Of a stretch of DNA of 64,000 bases, positions 10,232 through 19,731 are shown in pieces (position 1 is the first letter of the stretch; each line of letters opens with the position of its first letter). Source of the stretch: Candidatus Gastranaerophilales bacterium. Its GTDB lineage: Bacteria; Cyanobacteriota; Vampirovibrionia; Gastranaerophilales; Gastranaerophilaceae. The notes below the pieces were generated by a model. It saw only the letters and a list, made by a program, of their open reading frames with translations, was not told the DNA's origin and made no database searches. The translations under genes were made by a program, and so were the position numbers. The DNA lies in assembly GCA_944325635.1 (NCBI GenBank), contig CALVBD010000002.1, positions 232,714 through 296,713 of the forward strand, written 5' to 3'.

Positions 10232-10555
10232 ATGTCTAACGCATTGGATATTAATGATGCAAATTTTGAGCAGGAAGTCCTGACCTCTTCAACTCCTGTT
10301 GTAGTTGATTTCTGGGCTCCATGGTGTGGTCCTTGCAGAAAACTCAGTCCTATTTTGGATGAGGTTGCCAATGAATTTGCAGGCCGCGTAAAATTTGTAA
10401 AAGTTAATACGGATGAAAATTTGCAGACTGCAAAAAATTATGCAATCAGCGGTTTGCCGAGCCTTCTTGTGTTTAAAGACGGCAAAGCTGTTGAAAGACT
10501 CGTAGGTTTAATGCCAAAGTCTTCAATTATTTCTAATATAGAAAAACACATTTAA
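10232..10555 (+). CDS. trxA: Thioredoxin
   Basis: A 107-residue cytosolic dithiol reductant. It has the active site APWCGPCRKLSP with Cys32 and Cys35, the cis-proline segment ISGLPSLLVFKDGK, and the usual length. An AAAGGAGAA site precedes the ATG at 10232. It is a single-gene unit, divergent from the exonuclease gene and followed by a terminator. Confidence 0.96.
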   Translation: MSNALDINDANFEQEVLTSSTPVVVDFWAPWCGPCRKLSPILDEVANEFAGRVKFVKVNTDENLQTAKNYAISGLPSLLVFKDGKAVERLVGLMPKSSIISNIEKHI

Positions 10556-10574
10556 ATTATATGTAACAAAATAT

Positions 10575-10628
10575 AAAGCAGCGGTGTGTGGCTTAAATTG
10601 CCTTATACCGCTGCTTTTGCTTTTCTTT
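10575..10628 (+). terminator. Terminator of trxA
   Basis: An 11-bp stem (10575-10585 with 10607-10617) encloses a 21-base loop and is followed by a T-rich stretch. Confidence 0.75.
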
Positions 10629-10722
10629 TACTAAAGTTAAAATTTTTACCCTAAAGTTTTTTCCCTCAAATGCCGATAAAGAAAGTGTCGAATAATGTCT
10701 TTATAGGAAAAAGAGGTTCTTA

Positions 10723-13700
10723 ATGCTCGATAGCATCGGAAAAATTAAAGAAAAAGTTCACAATTCGATATATGAGCGTGACGGCAGCAACACTAAGGAT
10801 GTTGAGGCTATCATTGCAGCGCTTAAAGAGGATGAAAAGTTTAAAAATTTCTCTGAAGCTGAGCTTTATTCTTATGCATACGGACTGATTTCCAATAGTA
10901 ATGCTCATGCTCTGAAAGGTGCATTTCAAAGTATGGGATTTGACAGCGGTAAGCCGAAAGATCCTTTTTGGAGCCAGTATACCTATGAAGAAATTCTCAA
11001 TATGGCTGAAAACGGTGTTATGGTTCCGCAGGAATTTGTAGACTGGGCACATACAATGCAGGATTCTGATACAACATCTTATCAAATAGAGGTATCTACA
11101 GAGGATTCTTGTACATATGAAAACCTTATGGCCGAAACCGATAACCTCAGTCCCAGTGCTCTTCAAAAAAGAGCTCAGGCTTTTGCATCAAAAGCTCAGA
11201 GCCAGCAAGAATTGATTAATGATAAAGTAGAAGAAACAAAACCTATTTTAAGTACTGTTCAGGCTGAAAAGAATGAACTGGAAAAAAATCAGACCGCCTC
11301 TTTACAGAAGTTAGAATCAATTACTAAAGAGTGGAAAAGTCTTGACAAAAAGTTTAAAAACGGTGTTGAACTTACTGATTCCGAACAACAAAGATATAAA
11401 GACCTTGGTCTTATGCTAAATGACCATAATAATAATCTTGTAATGCAAACACAAAAGGTCAGCGGTGATATTGAAGATCTCATGGAGCAGATAGACAATA
11501 TCGATATGCTTTTGAATATCAATGAAAAAATTAATTCCGAAATTGAGAATATTGCGACACAAATATCCTGGACTGAAGGTAATAAAAAACATATTATTCT
11601 GCCAACCAGCAGCGGTAATCAGATAACAGGTCTGAATGCCTCATTCTACACTGCAGCAATGGGTAATAACCTTGCGATAGACACAGGTTTAACCGGAATA
11701 AATCTTTTTGTCAGCAATATTGAAATTACAAATATGCAGGGAAGCAATCTCGCTCTCGCAAACGAAACACAAGAACAAGTTGATATTGTTAATCAGGCTT
11801 CCGAGAAGAAAGATCAAAATCTTATTTATACTACTAATAAGCAGGCTGAAACACAGGGCAGTGATAAAAAATCGGAAAATGAGGAAGATAATACAAATAA
11901 AACTCAAACTCAAACTCAAACACCGGCTCAATCACAAGAAAATCAGAATGAAACCGATGCTCAGCAGATGTTATCTCCTGTCAATAAAACTCCTGCCGCA
12001 GAAAAAACAAATAATCCGTCTGATGCTGCTAATGCAAATATTCCTGCACAAACTCCGGAAAATCAGGTTGATTCAGAAACCGGAAGTGTTACAGGATTTG
12101 CAGACATTATTAATGAGGCTCCTCAAACAGAAACTAAAACTGATGTTCAACTACAATCAAAAGCTTCTGAGACTGTCGATAATGCTGCAACTGTTTCTAC
12201 AAAACAATCCACACCTGTTGATGCTAATACAACATCAGCAGCCGGTGCTTCCGATACAAATGCTTCGGCAGAAACCACAGCAGCTTCTTCAGCAACAGGA
12301 ACTACAGAAACAACAGAAAATACCCAAACATCTGTTGAAACAGAAGATCCTGTAGAAGCTGAAACCTCTCAATATGTATCTGAATGCCAGAACCGAAATA
12401 CTGCTATGGTACAGGCAGAACAGCAAATTCAGGCTAAAACTCAGGAAGTTCAACAAATAAGAAACACACAAAAAGTTGAAGACGCCAAAATTAATGCAGA
12501 ATTGAAAAAGAACCTGTCTGAGTATGAAAAGCTTGCTCAGAAAGTTCAAAGCGGTGAAACCTTATCTGACGGTGAACAAAAACGTGTTAAAACTTTAGAA
12601 AAAGCTCTAAACTCAAACAACGGAACTATTATTACGCAACTGCAGGACAAAGTTACTGCATTAACAGGTTTTGCTGCTCAGGTGCAGAATTCCATTCAGG
12701 CAACAAAAGACAACCAGGAATTCGGTACAGAAGCTGTAGAAAAAGGTAAAGAATATGCAAAATCAGTTCTTGGAGACAGATCTTATTTAAATAATAATTT
12801 CTGGTTTATGGGAATGAGCAAAGAAAAACAATATGACCTTCTCTACGGTAAAGCAGGAGAATCAATCGGACGTGATGCTATTGATAACGGAGAACTTCTT
12901 ATCAATAATTCAACAGCTTCTGCTGAAAGATTAAGCAAGTCACTGCCTCTTGCAGGTTTCGCAACTAATTATTCAAATGAACTGAATACAAAAATTCAGG
13001 AAACATCAACAAAAGTTTCATCAATACAGGAACAGTTGAAAAAATCTGCTAATGACGCTGAATCTGATGTTAACGGCGCAGGTAACGGAGAAACTTCTTC
13101 TTCAAACAGTTCTTCTAAAAATGAAGAGAATAAAGAAGTTACTCAACAAGATGGACAAAAAGTTGAACAACAAGGCCGAGATGCTGAAAAAGAAGGCAAC
13201 GATGCTAAAAAAGATGGCGAAAAAGCTAAGAAGGATAAACAATCCACAGATAAGCAAATTAAAAAAGAAACTGCCTTATTAAAGTCAGATGAACAAAGAA
13301 TTAAGACTTATACAAAAGATTCTCAACAAATAAATAAACAATTTGAGCAGATGGCTGCTGAAGTTGAAACTATTCTTGGGGCACAAGGCGAATCTCAATC
13401 TACAGAAACTGCCCAGGCTCCGGCATTGAATGCGAATGCTGCAGGTCCTGCCGGAATAAGTGCTGCCGGTCCTTCTTTGAATGCTGTATCAGCAACCCCT
13501 CAAGATACATCTTCTTCTGGATCCGGTGCAAATGATGATACAACCGCAAGACTTTCTGCAATGGCTTCTGCTGTTCCTGGACTTGAAAAACGTTTAAAAT
13601 CTAATGATAAAACCATCAAGAGTTTATCTTCTTCTGCTCAAGCAAAAAATAAAAAATTATCGAAACTTTATAACCTGAAATATAAGCAAGCTCAAGCTGA

Positions 13701-14502
13701 TGCTAAAGCAAAAGAAGCAAGTGTCAAGAAAAACGAGAAACTTCAGGGTACTATAACAAAAACAGGTTATGCATTTACTGCTACCAAAATAGCAGGTCAG
13801 ATTCTTATGATGATTCCTTGGTCAGCCGCAGCTGGTTCAGTAATGTTCAGTATCGGTAAATACGGTGAAATAGCTTGTTATGTTACTAATGCTTCAATAG
13901 ATGTAGCAAACGGTAATTTTGCAGGAGCTCTCGTAAATATTGGTGCAGCAGCATTAAGCTTTGCTAGCGGTCCTGTGAAGATGAATCCTGCTACAGAAGC
14001 AGTTAAAAATGCTGCCAAAGAAGGCGGTAAAGAGGTCGGAAAAGAAGTTGGCAAAGAAGTTGTTCAAGAGGGCGTTCAACAAGGTGTCCAACAAACAACA
14101 CAGGAAGTTGTAAAACAAAGTACGGAACAAGTTCTTACTGCCACTACTAAAGAAATAGCTGCTAACCCGATTAAAGAAATTGCTCAATCAAGTTTGAAAG
14201 CTGCAACAGCAAGTGCAGGTACCATGATGCAAGAAACTTCTAAGGCTATTACTCAACAATTAGCAAAAGAAGCTGCCAAGACTGCATTAAAAGAAAATCT
14301 TAAAAATGGAGCTCTTCAACTTGCAGGTTCTGCAGCACAGACTGTAGGCCAAAAATTGCAGTCTAAGCAGGCTGAGCAACCAGAAAAGAAAAAACAGCGC
14401 AGATTGCTTTCATATCAGGAAAGACGCAGCCGCCAGGCTAAAATGGATAAAATTGATCATACTAAAAAAGTTCTTATGGCAAGAGGTCAAAAGAAAAGAT
14501 AA
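10723..14502 (+). CDS. Giant coiled-coil protein of unknown function (1259 aa)
   Basis: I do not recognise this family. Visible parts: an N-terminal globular-looking region (about 1-125); a long-helix region (about 145-280); a Thr/Glu/Gln/Ala-rich low-complexity linker (about 375-550); a second helical region (about 555-680) that repeats the first; a lysine/glutamate-rich coiled-coil (about 770-870); a Ser/Ala-rich linker; a hydrophobic segment (about 1015-1090) that could hold two membrane helices; and a repetitive Lys/Gln/Glu-rich tail ending in a basic stretch. The duplicated module carries the matching motifs GVELTDSEQQRYKDL (214-228) and GETLSDGEQKRVKTL (611-625). There is no signal peptide. 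An AAGAGG site precedes the ATG. Roles as a cell-surface, cytoskeletal or membrane-insertion protein are conceivable, but nothing in the sequence decides. Confidence 0.8.
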   Translation: MLDSIGKIKEKVHNSIYERDGSNTKDVEAIIAALKEDEKFKNFSEAELYSYAYGLISNSNAHALKGAFQSMGFDSGKPKDPFWSQYTYEEILNMAENGVMVPQEFVDWAHTMQDSDTTSYQIEVSTEDSCTYENLMAETDNLSPSALQKRAQAFASKAQSQQELINDKVEETKPILSTVQAEKNELEKNQTASLQKLESITKEWKSLDKKFKNGVELTDSEQQRYKDLGLMLNDHNNNLVMQTQKVSGDIEDLMEQIDNIDMLLNINEKINSEIENIATQISWTEGNKKHIILPTSSGNQITGLNASFYTAAMGNNLAIDTGLTGINLFVSNIEITNMQGSNLALANETQEQVDIVNQASEKKDQNLIYTTNKQAETQGSDKKSENEEDNTNKTQTQTQTPAQSQENQNETDAQQMLSPVNKTPAAEKTNNPSDAANANIPAQTPENQVDSETGSVTGFADIINEAPQTETKTDVQLQSKASETVDNAATVSTKQSTPVDANTTSAAGASDTNASAETTAASSATGTTETTENTQTSVETEDPVEAETSQYVSECQNRNTAMVQAEQQIQAKTQEVQQIRNTQKVEDAKINAELKKNLSEYEKLAQKVQSGETLSDGEQKRVKTLEKALNSNNGTIITQLQDKVTALTGFAAQVQNSIQATKDNQEFGTEAVEKGKEYAKSVLGDRSYLNNNFWFMGMSKEKQYDLLYGKAGESIGRDAIDNGELLINNSTASAERLSKSLPLAGFATNYSNELNTKIQETSTKVSSIQEQLKKSANDAESDVNGAGNGETSSSNSSSKNEENKEVTQQDGQKVEQQGRDAEKEGNDAKKDGEKAKKDKQSTDKQIKKETALLKSDEQRIKTYTKDSQQINKQFEQMAAEVETILGAQGESQSTETAQAPALNANAAGPAGISAAGPSLNAVSATPQDTSSSGSGANDDTTARLSAMASAVPGLEKRLKSNDKTIKSLSSSAQAKNKKLSKLYNLKYKQAQADAKAKEASVKKNEKLQGTITKTGYAFTATKIAGQILMMIPWSAAAGSVMFSIGKYGEIACYVTNASIDVANGNFAGALVNIGAAALSFASGPVKMNPATEAVKNAAKEGGKEVGKEVGKEVVQEGVQQGVQQTTQEVVKQSTEQVLTATTKEIAANPIKEIAQSSLKAATASAGTMMQETSKAITQQLAKEAAKTALKENLKNGALQLAGSAAQTVGQKLQSKQAEQPEKKKQRRLLSYQERRSRQAKMDKIDHTKKVLMARGQKKR

Positions 14503-14526
14503 TTATTTCCCCTAATTTTGAATTTA

Positions 14527-14560
14527 AAAAGCTGTTCATACAAGAACAGCTTTTCTTTTA
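14527..14560. terminator. Bidirectional terminator between convergent genes
   Basis: An 11-bp stem (14527-14537 with 14544-14554) with A-runs on the left and T-runs on the right, so it can serve the giant coiled-coil gene and the convergent pentapeptide gene. Confidence 0.85.
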
Positions 14561-15091
14561 TTAATAATCATTATTTACATAATCATCTTCATCTTTTAGT
14601 GAAGAAAGGTCGTCTTTGTAACTTGCATCGAAATCTTCCGGTAAAAGTTCCTGATCCGGCCAGATTGTGTCACTGTCAAACCGGCAGGCATGAAGATTAT
14701 AAGAATTCGTAAAATCTGAATTACTCAAATCACTTTCAGAGAATATACATCCGGCAAGATCCGCGTCAGTAAAATTGCAGTATGTCATTTCCGCATAGCT
14801 GCAATCTGCTCCGGTTAATAGACTTTCAGAAAAGTCACTCTCTAAAACTTTTGCTCTGGTAAAATCAACGGAGGTTAAGTCTGCATTTGTAAAATTTATA
14901 AACGAAAGTACACAATCGGCAAATGAGCTGGAATTTAAATCCACATCAGAAAAATCGATTTCAGAGAGGTTTATTCCTGAAAAATCAACTTCCGAAAGAT
15001 CAACTTCTTCCTGATCTTTTTTCCAATCATTAAATTTTTCGGGGTGTTTGAGAAGAATTTCCACCAGTTCTTCTTTTGTATAATCTATCAT
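14561..15091 (-). CDS. Pentapeptide-repeat protein
   Basis: The 176-residue product carries about 20 pentapeptide repeats of the A(D/N)LXX type in residues 30-140, for example VDFSG INLSE IDFSD VDLNS and ADLTS VDFTR, predicting a right-handed quadrilateral beta helix. The N-terminal 28 residues look like a short helical domain (YTKEELVEILLKHPEKFNDWKK) and the C-terminal 35 are very acidic. No signal peptide. Some such proteins mimic DNA; the strong negative charge would fit but proves nothing. It is the last of a leftward gene block after the response regulators; an AGGAGAC site precedes the ATG. Confidence 0.85.
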   Translation of the reverse strand: MIDYTKEELVEILLKHPEKFNDWKKDQEEVDLSEVDFSGINLSEIDFSDVDLNSSSFADCVLSFINFTNADLTSVDFTRAKVLESDFSESLLTGADCSYAEMTYCNFTDADLAGCIFSESDLSNSDFTNSYNLHACRFDSDTIWPDQELLPEDFDASYKDDLSSLKDEDDYVNNDY

Positions 15092-15109
15092 TCTAGTCTC
15101 CTTATTATA

Positions 15110-15727
15110 TTAATTTATTAAATCTGTCTGCATTGCAATCAGTACTGCCTGTGTACGGTTTGTTACTTTTAGTTTTTTAAAAATGTTGTTCAGATGACTT
15201 TTTACGGTCACTTCTCTAAGGAATAGTTTTTCGGCTATATCTTTGTTACTTTCGCCCTTGGCGGCAAGAGCAAGAACATCTTTTTCGCGGGTTGTCAATA
15301 AAGGTCTTTTGTCGGTATTATAAGGTAAGTCTGATTTTTTTTCAACAGGTTTTTGCCAACTGTATCTTCTTAATACTGCTTCCATTCTTGCGAGCAGGTT
15401 TGGCAGGATAAAAGGCTTTACTATATAATCATCGGCGCCGCGTTTTAATCCTGAAATCATTTTTTGTTCTTCATTTACGGCGGTAAGAATTATGACCGGA
15501 ATATAACATGTTGCTTTGTTGGCTCTGATTTCTTTTAAAGTCTCCCATCCGTTCATATTGGGCATCATAATATCGAGAAGAATTATATTATAAGAATTTT
15601 TTGAGAGTAACTTTAATGCCTGAACACCGTCTTGTGCCGTATCAACTTGATATCCGTAAAACGGCAGAGCATCTTTAAGATATTTAGGATTGTCATCAAC
15701 TAACAAAACTTTCGCTAATTCGGACAT
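15110..15727 (-). CDS. Response regulator, receiver plus LuxR/NarL-type HTH
   Basis: A 205-residue transcription factor. The receiver domain (about 5-120) has the acidic pair DD at 11-12, phospho-acceptor Asp52 in LLDIMMPNMNG, Thr/Ala switch region ILTAVN and Lys in VKPF. The C-terminal LuxR-type HTH (about 142-200) has LTTREKDVLALAAKGESNKDIAEKLFLREVTVKSHLNNIFKKL. The receiver resembles OmpR/CheY-type single-domain regulators, while the output is NarL-type, an arrangement common in cyanobacteria (NblR/Ycf29-like). No histidine kinase is near. It follows a second regulator by 18 bases. Confidence 0.9.
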   Translation of the reverse strand: MSELAKVLLVDDNPKYLKDALPFYGYQVDTAQDGVQALKLLSKNSYNIILLDIMMPNMNGWETLKEIRANKATCYIPVIILTAVNEEQKMISGLKRGADDYIVKPFILPNLLARMEAVLRRYSWQKPVEKKSDLPYNTDKRPLLTTREKDVLALAAKGESNKDIAEKLFLREVTVKSHLNNIFKKLKVTNRTQAVLIAMQTDLIN

Positions 15728-15745
15728 TTATATTCCTTTTTGTTG

Positions 15746-16393
15746 TTATACAATTTTGTATTTGAGGGCTTTCAATGCAGCCTGTAAGCGGTCATCAACT
15801 TCAAGTTTTTGTAAAATATTTGCCACATGGGCTTTTGTTGTATTGATACTTATAACGAGAATTTGTGCAATTTCCATATTACTGTAACCTTCTGTCATAA
15901 GTTTTAATATTTGGGTTTCTCTTGTTGTCAGATCGTAAGATTTACTGTTATTTTCGGAATCAATTACAGGTGAATTCGCAGTTGCTTTAAGGACAATGTG
16001 TGCAATACTAGGATCAAACCAGGCTGCTCCGTCAGCGACGGATTGTACTACCTGGATAAGTCTTTGCGGAGTAATTTCTTTTGAACAATAAGCATTTGCG
16101 CCTGCTTTTAGGCTGTTTAAAACTTCTTTTTCATCATTATGGGATGTGAGAATAATAATTTTTACATCTTTATTAGACGAACGAATTCTTTTGGTTGCAT
16201 CAATTCCGTTCATTACAGGAAGTCCCAGATCCATAATAACTATATCAATCCGATTGTTATTAAATATTTCAAGTGCTTTTTCTGCAGAATCAGCTTCAAA
16301 GAGATTATCTACATAATCTACGCCTTCAAAAGTTGTTTTTAAACCAAAACGTGTTAATTCGTGGTCTTCAACTATTAAAATGTTTTGCTTCAT
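15746..16393 (-). CDS. NarL-family response regulator
   Basis: A 215-residue receiver plus LuxR-type HTH protein. It has phospho-acceptor Asp55 in IVIMDLGLPVMNG, ILTSH at the switch Thr/Ser position, and KEITPQRL where the conserved Lys is expected. The HTH (about 148-210) reads LTTRETQILKLMTEGYSNMEIAQILVISINTTKAHVANILQKL. Its ATG overlaps the stop of the upstream TPR gene by 4 bases (ATGA), so it is translated together with a secreted protein. No kinase gene is adjacent. Confidence 0.9.
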   Translation of the reverse strand: MKQNILIVEDHELTRFGLKTTFEGVDYVDNLFEADSAEKALEIFNNNRIDIVIMDLGLPVMNGIDATKRIRSSNKDVKIIILTSHNDEKEVLNSLKAGANAYCSKEITPQRLIQVVQSVADGAAWFDPSIAHIVLKATANSPVIDSENNSKSYDLTTRETQILKLMTEGYSNMEIAQILVISINTTKAHVANILQKLEVDDRLQAALKALKYKIV

Positions 16394-17928
16394 ATACTCA
16401 ATTCCTCTTTTGCAGGTTGAAAATCAGGATTCAGCGCAAGGCTTTTTTTGAAATTATAAATAGCGTCCTGTACAAGTCCCTGGGCTTTGCAAACCAGTCC
16501 TTGATAATAATAATATCTAAAATTATTTTCGTCAATATATTTTGCGATAGCAAGATATTTTCTCGCAGCAGAATAATTTTGCAAATCTATCATCATTTTT
16601 CCTAACTCAAGCCAGCCTTCAGTGAAGTTTGAATCAAGAGCCACCGCTTTTTTGAGGTATTCAAGTTTTCTTGTACTGTCGGTCATTGCAACATTGAAGT
16701 AGGCCTGGGGAACATCAGAGCGGTTTTTTAGAATTTTTGAATATATTTCTTTTGTCACATCAAGCTTGTCAAGGCGTCTGGCTGTTTCTGCAAGACGGAT
16801 TGCCGGAGCTATTGATTTTTTATCTTTTGAATATGCTTTATCATAATATTTGTACGCGTTTTGGTAATCTTTATCTTTTGAGTACAAATCTCCGCTCACA
16901 AGAAGTGCCATTACGTTATTACTCTGAATACTCAGGGTTTTTTCAGCAAAACTTTGAGCTTTTTCATATTCTTTCATATCAAAGTAAACTCTTGCTGTAA
17001 GCGCATATACATCTGCATTATTTTTCTTTTTGCCGGTTGCTGCTGTTTGAAGAGTTCTCATTGCTTTGTTTAATTCACCTTCATAGTAATAATAATATCC
17101 GAGATGATATTTTTTTTCGTAATCCTGTTTTGCGGCTTTATATAAAACATACTGTTCCAGTGAATAAATTTTATTAATATAAAATTCATTCATAACAGGA
17201 GCCTGTTTCATTTCTTCCACTACTCTTATTGCAGTTTTATTTTTATTATCCTGAAGCGCAATTTCTGCTTTTAGTTTTTGATAATTCAAGTTTTGAGGAT
17301 TTTTATTAATTGCTGTATCAATATACTTTTGTGCTTTATCTATGTTGTTTGCTTTTAATAATCCAAGTGCAACTACATAATTTGCATAGTCTGATTTTTC
17401 GAGGAGTGAAGTATTTTTAATCAATTCGCTTGCAGCTTCAAGGCTTTGAGCATTATACATTATATTAGAATACATTTCCGCAAGATAAATTTCGTCTTTA
17501 GGGTTAAGTTTATAAGACGGATAGTAGTATCTTTGTATATCTTCATTCATTATGTATGAAATATCTTCATCATTAACCTTTGACATTGCTAAATCCGAAA
17601 GTGTAAAAAATCCCAGATCTGCCATTTTGTTTGCAATCAGCATATATGCATAATCATTTGGAACAATTGAATCTATTAGAATTCTAAAGTCCGCATAGGA
17701 TGAGCGCACATTACACTGAATAAAACGTTCAAGTGCTATTGCGTAGTGGTTATGGACATCGTTTTTAGTAAGTGAAGCTTTTTGAGGGCGATTTATTTGA
17801 ATTATATCTTCTGCTTTAGGTGTAGAAGTCTCAAGGGGGTTTGCAGGTTTTATATCGTCAAACCCTCCGGCAATAGCGGAATTCGCCACGAATATGCATA
17901 ATGTCATCAAAAGCAGTCTTTTTTTCAT
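16390..17928 (-). CDS. Secreted TPR-repeat protein
   Basis: The 512-residue product starts with a clear signal peptide (KKRLLLMTLCIFVANSAIAGG, cleavage near residue 21) and then carries many tetratricopeptide-like helices from about 60 to the end; the best are at about 290-440 (LGYYYYYEGELNKAMRTL, ALTARVYFDMKEYEKAQSFAEKTL, LVSGDLYSKDKDYQNAYKYYDKAY) and 430-510. It would act in the periplasm as a protein-binding scaffold. It lies between an intracellular HD-GYP enzyme and two response regulators, overlapping the next gene by 4 bases, so a role in sensing or in delivering an envelope signal is a reasonable guess. Confidence 0.85.
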   Translation of the reverse strand: MKKRLLLMTLCIFVANSAIAGGFDDIKPANPLETSTPKAEDIIQINRPQKASLTKNDVHNHYAIALERFIQCNVRSSYADFRILIDSIVPNDYAYMLIANKMADLGFFTLSDLAMSKVNDEDISYIMNEDIQRYYYPSYKLNPKDEIYLAEMYSNIMYNAQSLEAASELIKNTSLLEKSDYANYVVALGLLKANNIDKAQKYIDTAINKNPQNLNYQKLKAEIALQDNKNKTAIRVVEEMKQAPVMNEFYINKIYSLEQYVLYKAAKQDYEKKYHLGYYYYYEGELNKAMRTLQTAATGKKKNNADVYALTARVYFDMKEYEKAQSFAEKTLSIQSNNVMALLVSGDLYSKDKDYQNAYKYYDKAYSKDKKSIAPAIRLAETARRLDKLDVTKEIYSKILKNRSDVPQAYFNVAMTDSTRKLEYLKKAVALDSNFTEGWLELGKMMIDLQNYSAARKYLAIAKYIDENNFRYYYYQGLVCKAQGLVQDAIYNFKKSLALNPDFQPAKEELSI

Positions 17929-17935
17929 TTGTATA

Positions 17936-19654
17936 TCAGCATTCTCCGTTATTGGTTTTTCCTGCGTAGTAATAGTTAAATAATTCTACAATATTTTTTT
18001 GTTCCTGTGAAGCATTTTCGTCATTTGTAAAGTTAAAAATATCCAGCAGGTTATATTTATGCAAAATTTCAGCATCTTCGGATTTAAATTCGTGATGGTT
18101 TTCAGTTAAGAATACACGGACGATTTTATCTGCCGGAATCTGTAAAAATACATCAACGATATTTTTATCAAAGTGGGTGCCGGAATCTTTAAGAAGAATA
18201 TTTATAACATTTACAATAGGCATTTTATCACGATAATGGCGTCTTGATGTTATCGCATCAAACACATCCGACACGGCAAGAATTCGTCCGCCGTATGGAA
18301 TTTCTTCACCTTTAAGATGTCTGTAATAACCGCTTCCGTCATATTTTTCATGATGTGAGCAAGCTATTTCTGCTATTTGCCTGAAATCTTCTGTCATACA
18401 AATTTTTTCTAAGATATTGTGTGTAATTTGGACATGTTCCTGAATATGCTGGTATTCTTCAGGTGTAAGCTTGCCTTCTTTTTGAAGGACAGAATCTCTA
18501 ATTCCTATTTTTCCTATATCGTGAAGTGTTGCAGCTTTTTCTATGATTTCTTTTGTTTTCTCATCCAGCTCGAGGGCATCTACGATAAGCATTGAATAGA
18601 GTTTTACGCGGTTTGAATGACCTGCTGTAATCTTGTCGCGGGCATCAATTGAGGCGGCAAGAGTATTGATAAAGCTTTCAAACAGTAATTTCTGTTCTTT
18701 GTAGAGTTCTTTCTGCTGTTCGAATAACTGGGCATTTTCCAAGGCTATACTTGCGCTGCCGCCGATTGCAACCAGCAAGTCCTCGTCATTTTTTGTGAAA
18801 ACTCCGTGAAGTTTGTTTAAAACCTGAAATGCGCCTATAATTTCCTGATTGTTGTTTTTGATAGGCATACAGAGGATGGTTTTTGTTTTATAGCCTGTTT
18901 CTTTGTCTACTTCAGGGTTAAATCGTTCGTCATTATATGCATCTTCGATATTAATAGATTCGCCGGTTCTCGCAACAAAGCCTGCCAGACCTTTATCCAC
19001 TGGAAAACGAATTTCCTGACTGTCCATCCCGAGTGCAACTTTTGACCAGAGTTCATTTTTCTCTTTATCAAGCAGGAATACTGTACAACGGTCTGCCTGC
19101 ATTGCGACTTTTGTTTCTTCCGCAATAACTTTTAAAAGTTCCGTAATATCGGTCAGGGCGTTAATTGAGCGTCCTATTTTGACAAGTGATACAAGAGGAT
19201 CACTTTGTATCGGAAGCGTAAATTCCAAGCCGCTTTTTATCTGTTTTATTCTTGTTAAAATAAATCCTAAAAGTGAAAATTCATCCTCTTTTATCCCATA
19301 GTTTTTGGCATTTTGAAAATGTAAAAGTGCAACGTCAGTGTTATTTTCACAGTAATTTATATTCCCCATGGAAATTTCATAGAAAAGTTTTGCAGAGGCA
19401 CTTCCTTCGAGTTCTGCCATATAACTGCTGTCCTGCAAAAGAGCCAGAGCAGATTGCAGTCTGGATTTATCTTCAAGATAGTCTATCATTGCGATAATAC
19501 TCAGACAAATTGACATATATTTATTTGAATTCTCATTTTTAAATATTTCCTGAGCTTCAAGAATTTGTTGTTTTGCCGTAGCATAATCTTTGTTTTCAAG
19601 TGAAAACAAACTCTGCTTTATGAGTTCCTGCCCTTTATCAATCACCTTTTCCAT
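17936..19654 (-). CDS. GAF domain plus HD-GYP phosphodiesterase-type protein
   Basis: The 572-residue cytoplasmic protein has an N-terminal helical (TPR-like) region (about 1-140), a GAF domain (about 165-310, with ADRCTVFLLDKEKNEL and GLAGFVARTGESINIEDAY), a short coiled-coil linker (about 312-335) and a C-terminal HD-GYP domain (about 335-510). The HD-GYP domain shows HDIGKIGIRDSVLQKEG, HHEKYDGSGY and GRILAVSDVFDAITSRRHYR. HD-GYP proteins degrade cyclic di-GMP or related dinucleotides; the GYP motif here reads GSGY where many have GTGY/GYP, so activity should not be assumed. It is the first gene of a leftward operon with the TPR protein and two response regulators. An AAGGATA site precedes the ATG. 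Confidence 0.9.
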   Translation of the reverse strand: MEKVIDKGQELIKQSLFSLENKDYATAKQQILEAQEIFKNENSNKYMSICLSIIAMIDYLEDKSRLQSALALLQDSSYMAELEGSASAKLFYEISMGNINYCENNTDVALLHFQNAKNYGIKEDEFSLLGFILTRIKQIKSGLEFTLPIQSDPLVSLVKIGRSINALTDITELLKVIAEETKVAMQADRCTVFLLDKEKNELWSKVALGMDSQEIRFPVDKGLAGFVARTGESINIEDAYNDERFNPEVDKETGYKTKTILCMPIKNNNQEIIGAFQVLNKLHGVFTKNDEDLLVAIGGSASIALENAQLFEQQKELYKEQKLLFESFINTLAASIDARDKITAGHSNRVKLYSMLIVDALELDEKTKEIIEKAATLHDIGKIGIRDSVLQKEGKLTPEEYQHIQEHVQITHNILEKICMTEDFRQIAEIACSHHEKYDGSGYYRHLKGEEIPYGGRILAVSDVFDAITSRRHYRDKMPIVNVINILLKDSGTHFDKNIVDVFLQIPADKIVRVFLTENHHEFKSEDAEILHKYNLLDIFNFTNDENASQEQKNIVELFNYYYAGKTNNGEC

Positions 19655-19731
19655 TTATACTATCCTTTTACAATCTTCTATTTTTATTATACAATATTTT
19701 ATTATAGATTACAAATCAATAGAGAGAATTT

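Noticed and set aside
11708..12355. 215-residue open frame overlapping the giant coiled-coil gene
   Set aside because: It is the same repetitive low-complexity DNA read in another frame, giving a Lys/Leu/Gln-rich product with no ribosome site of its own.
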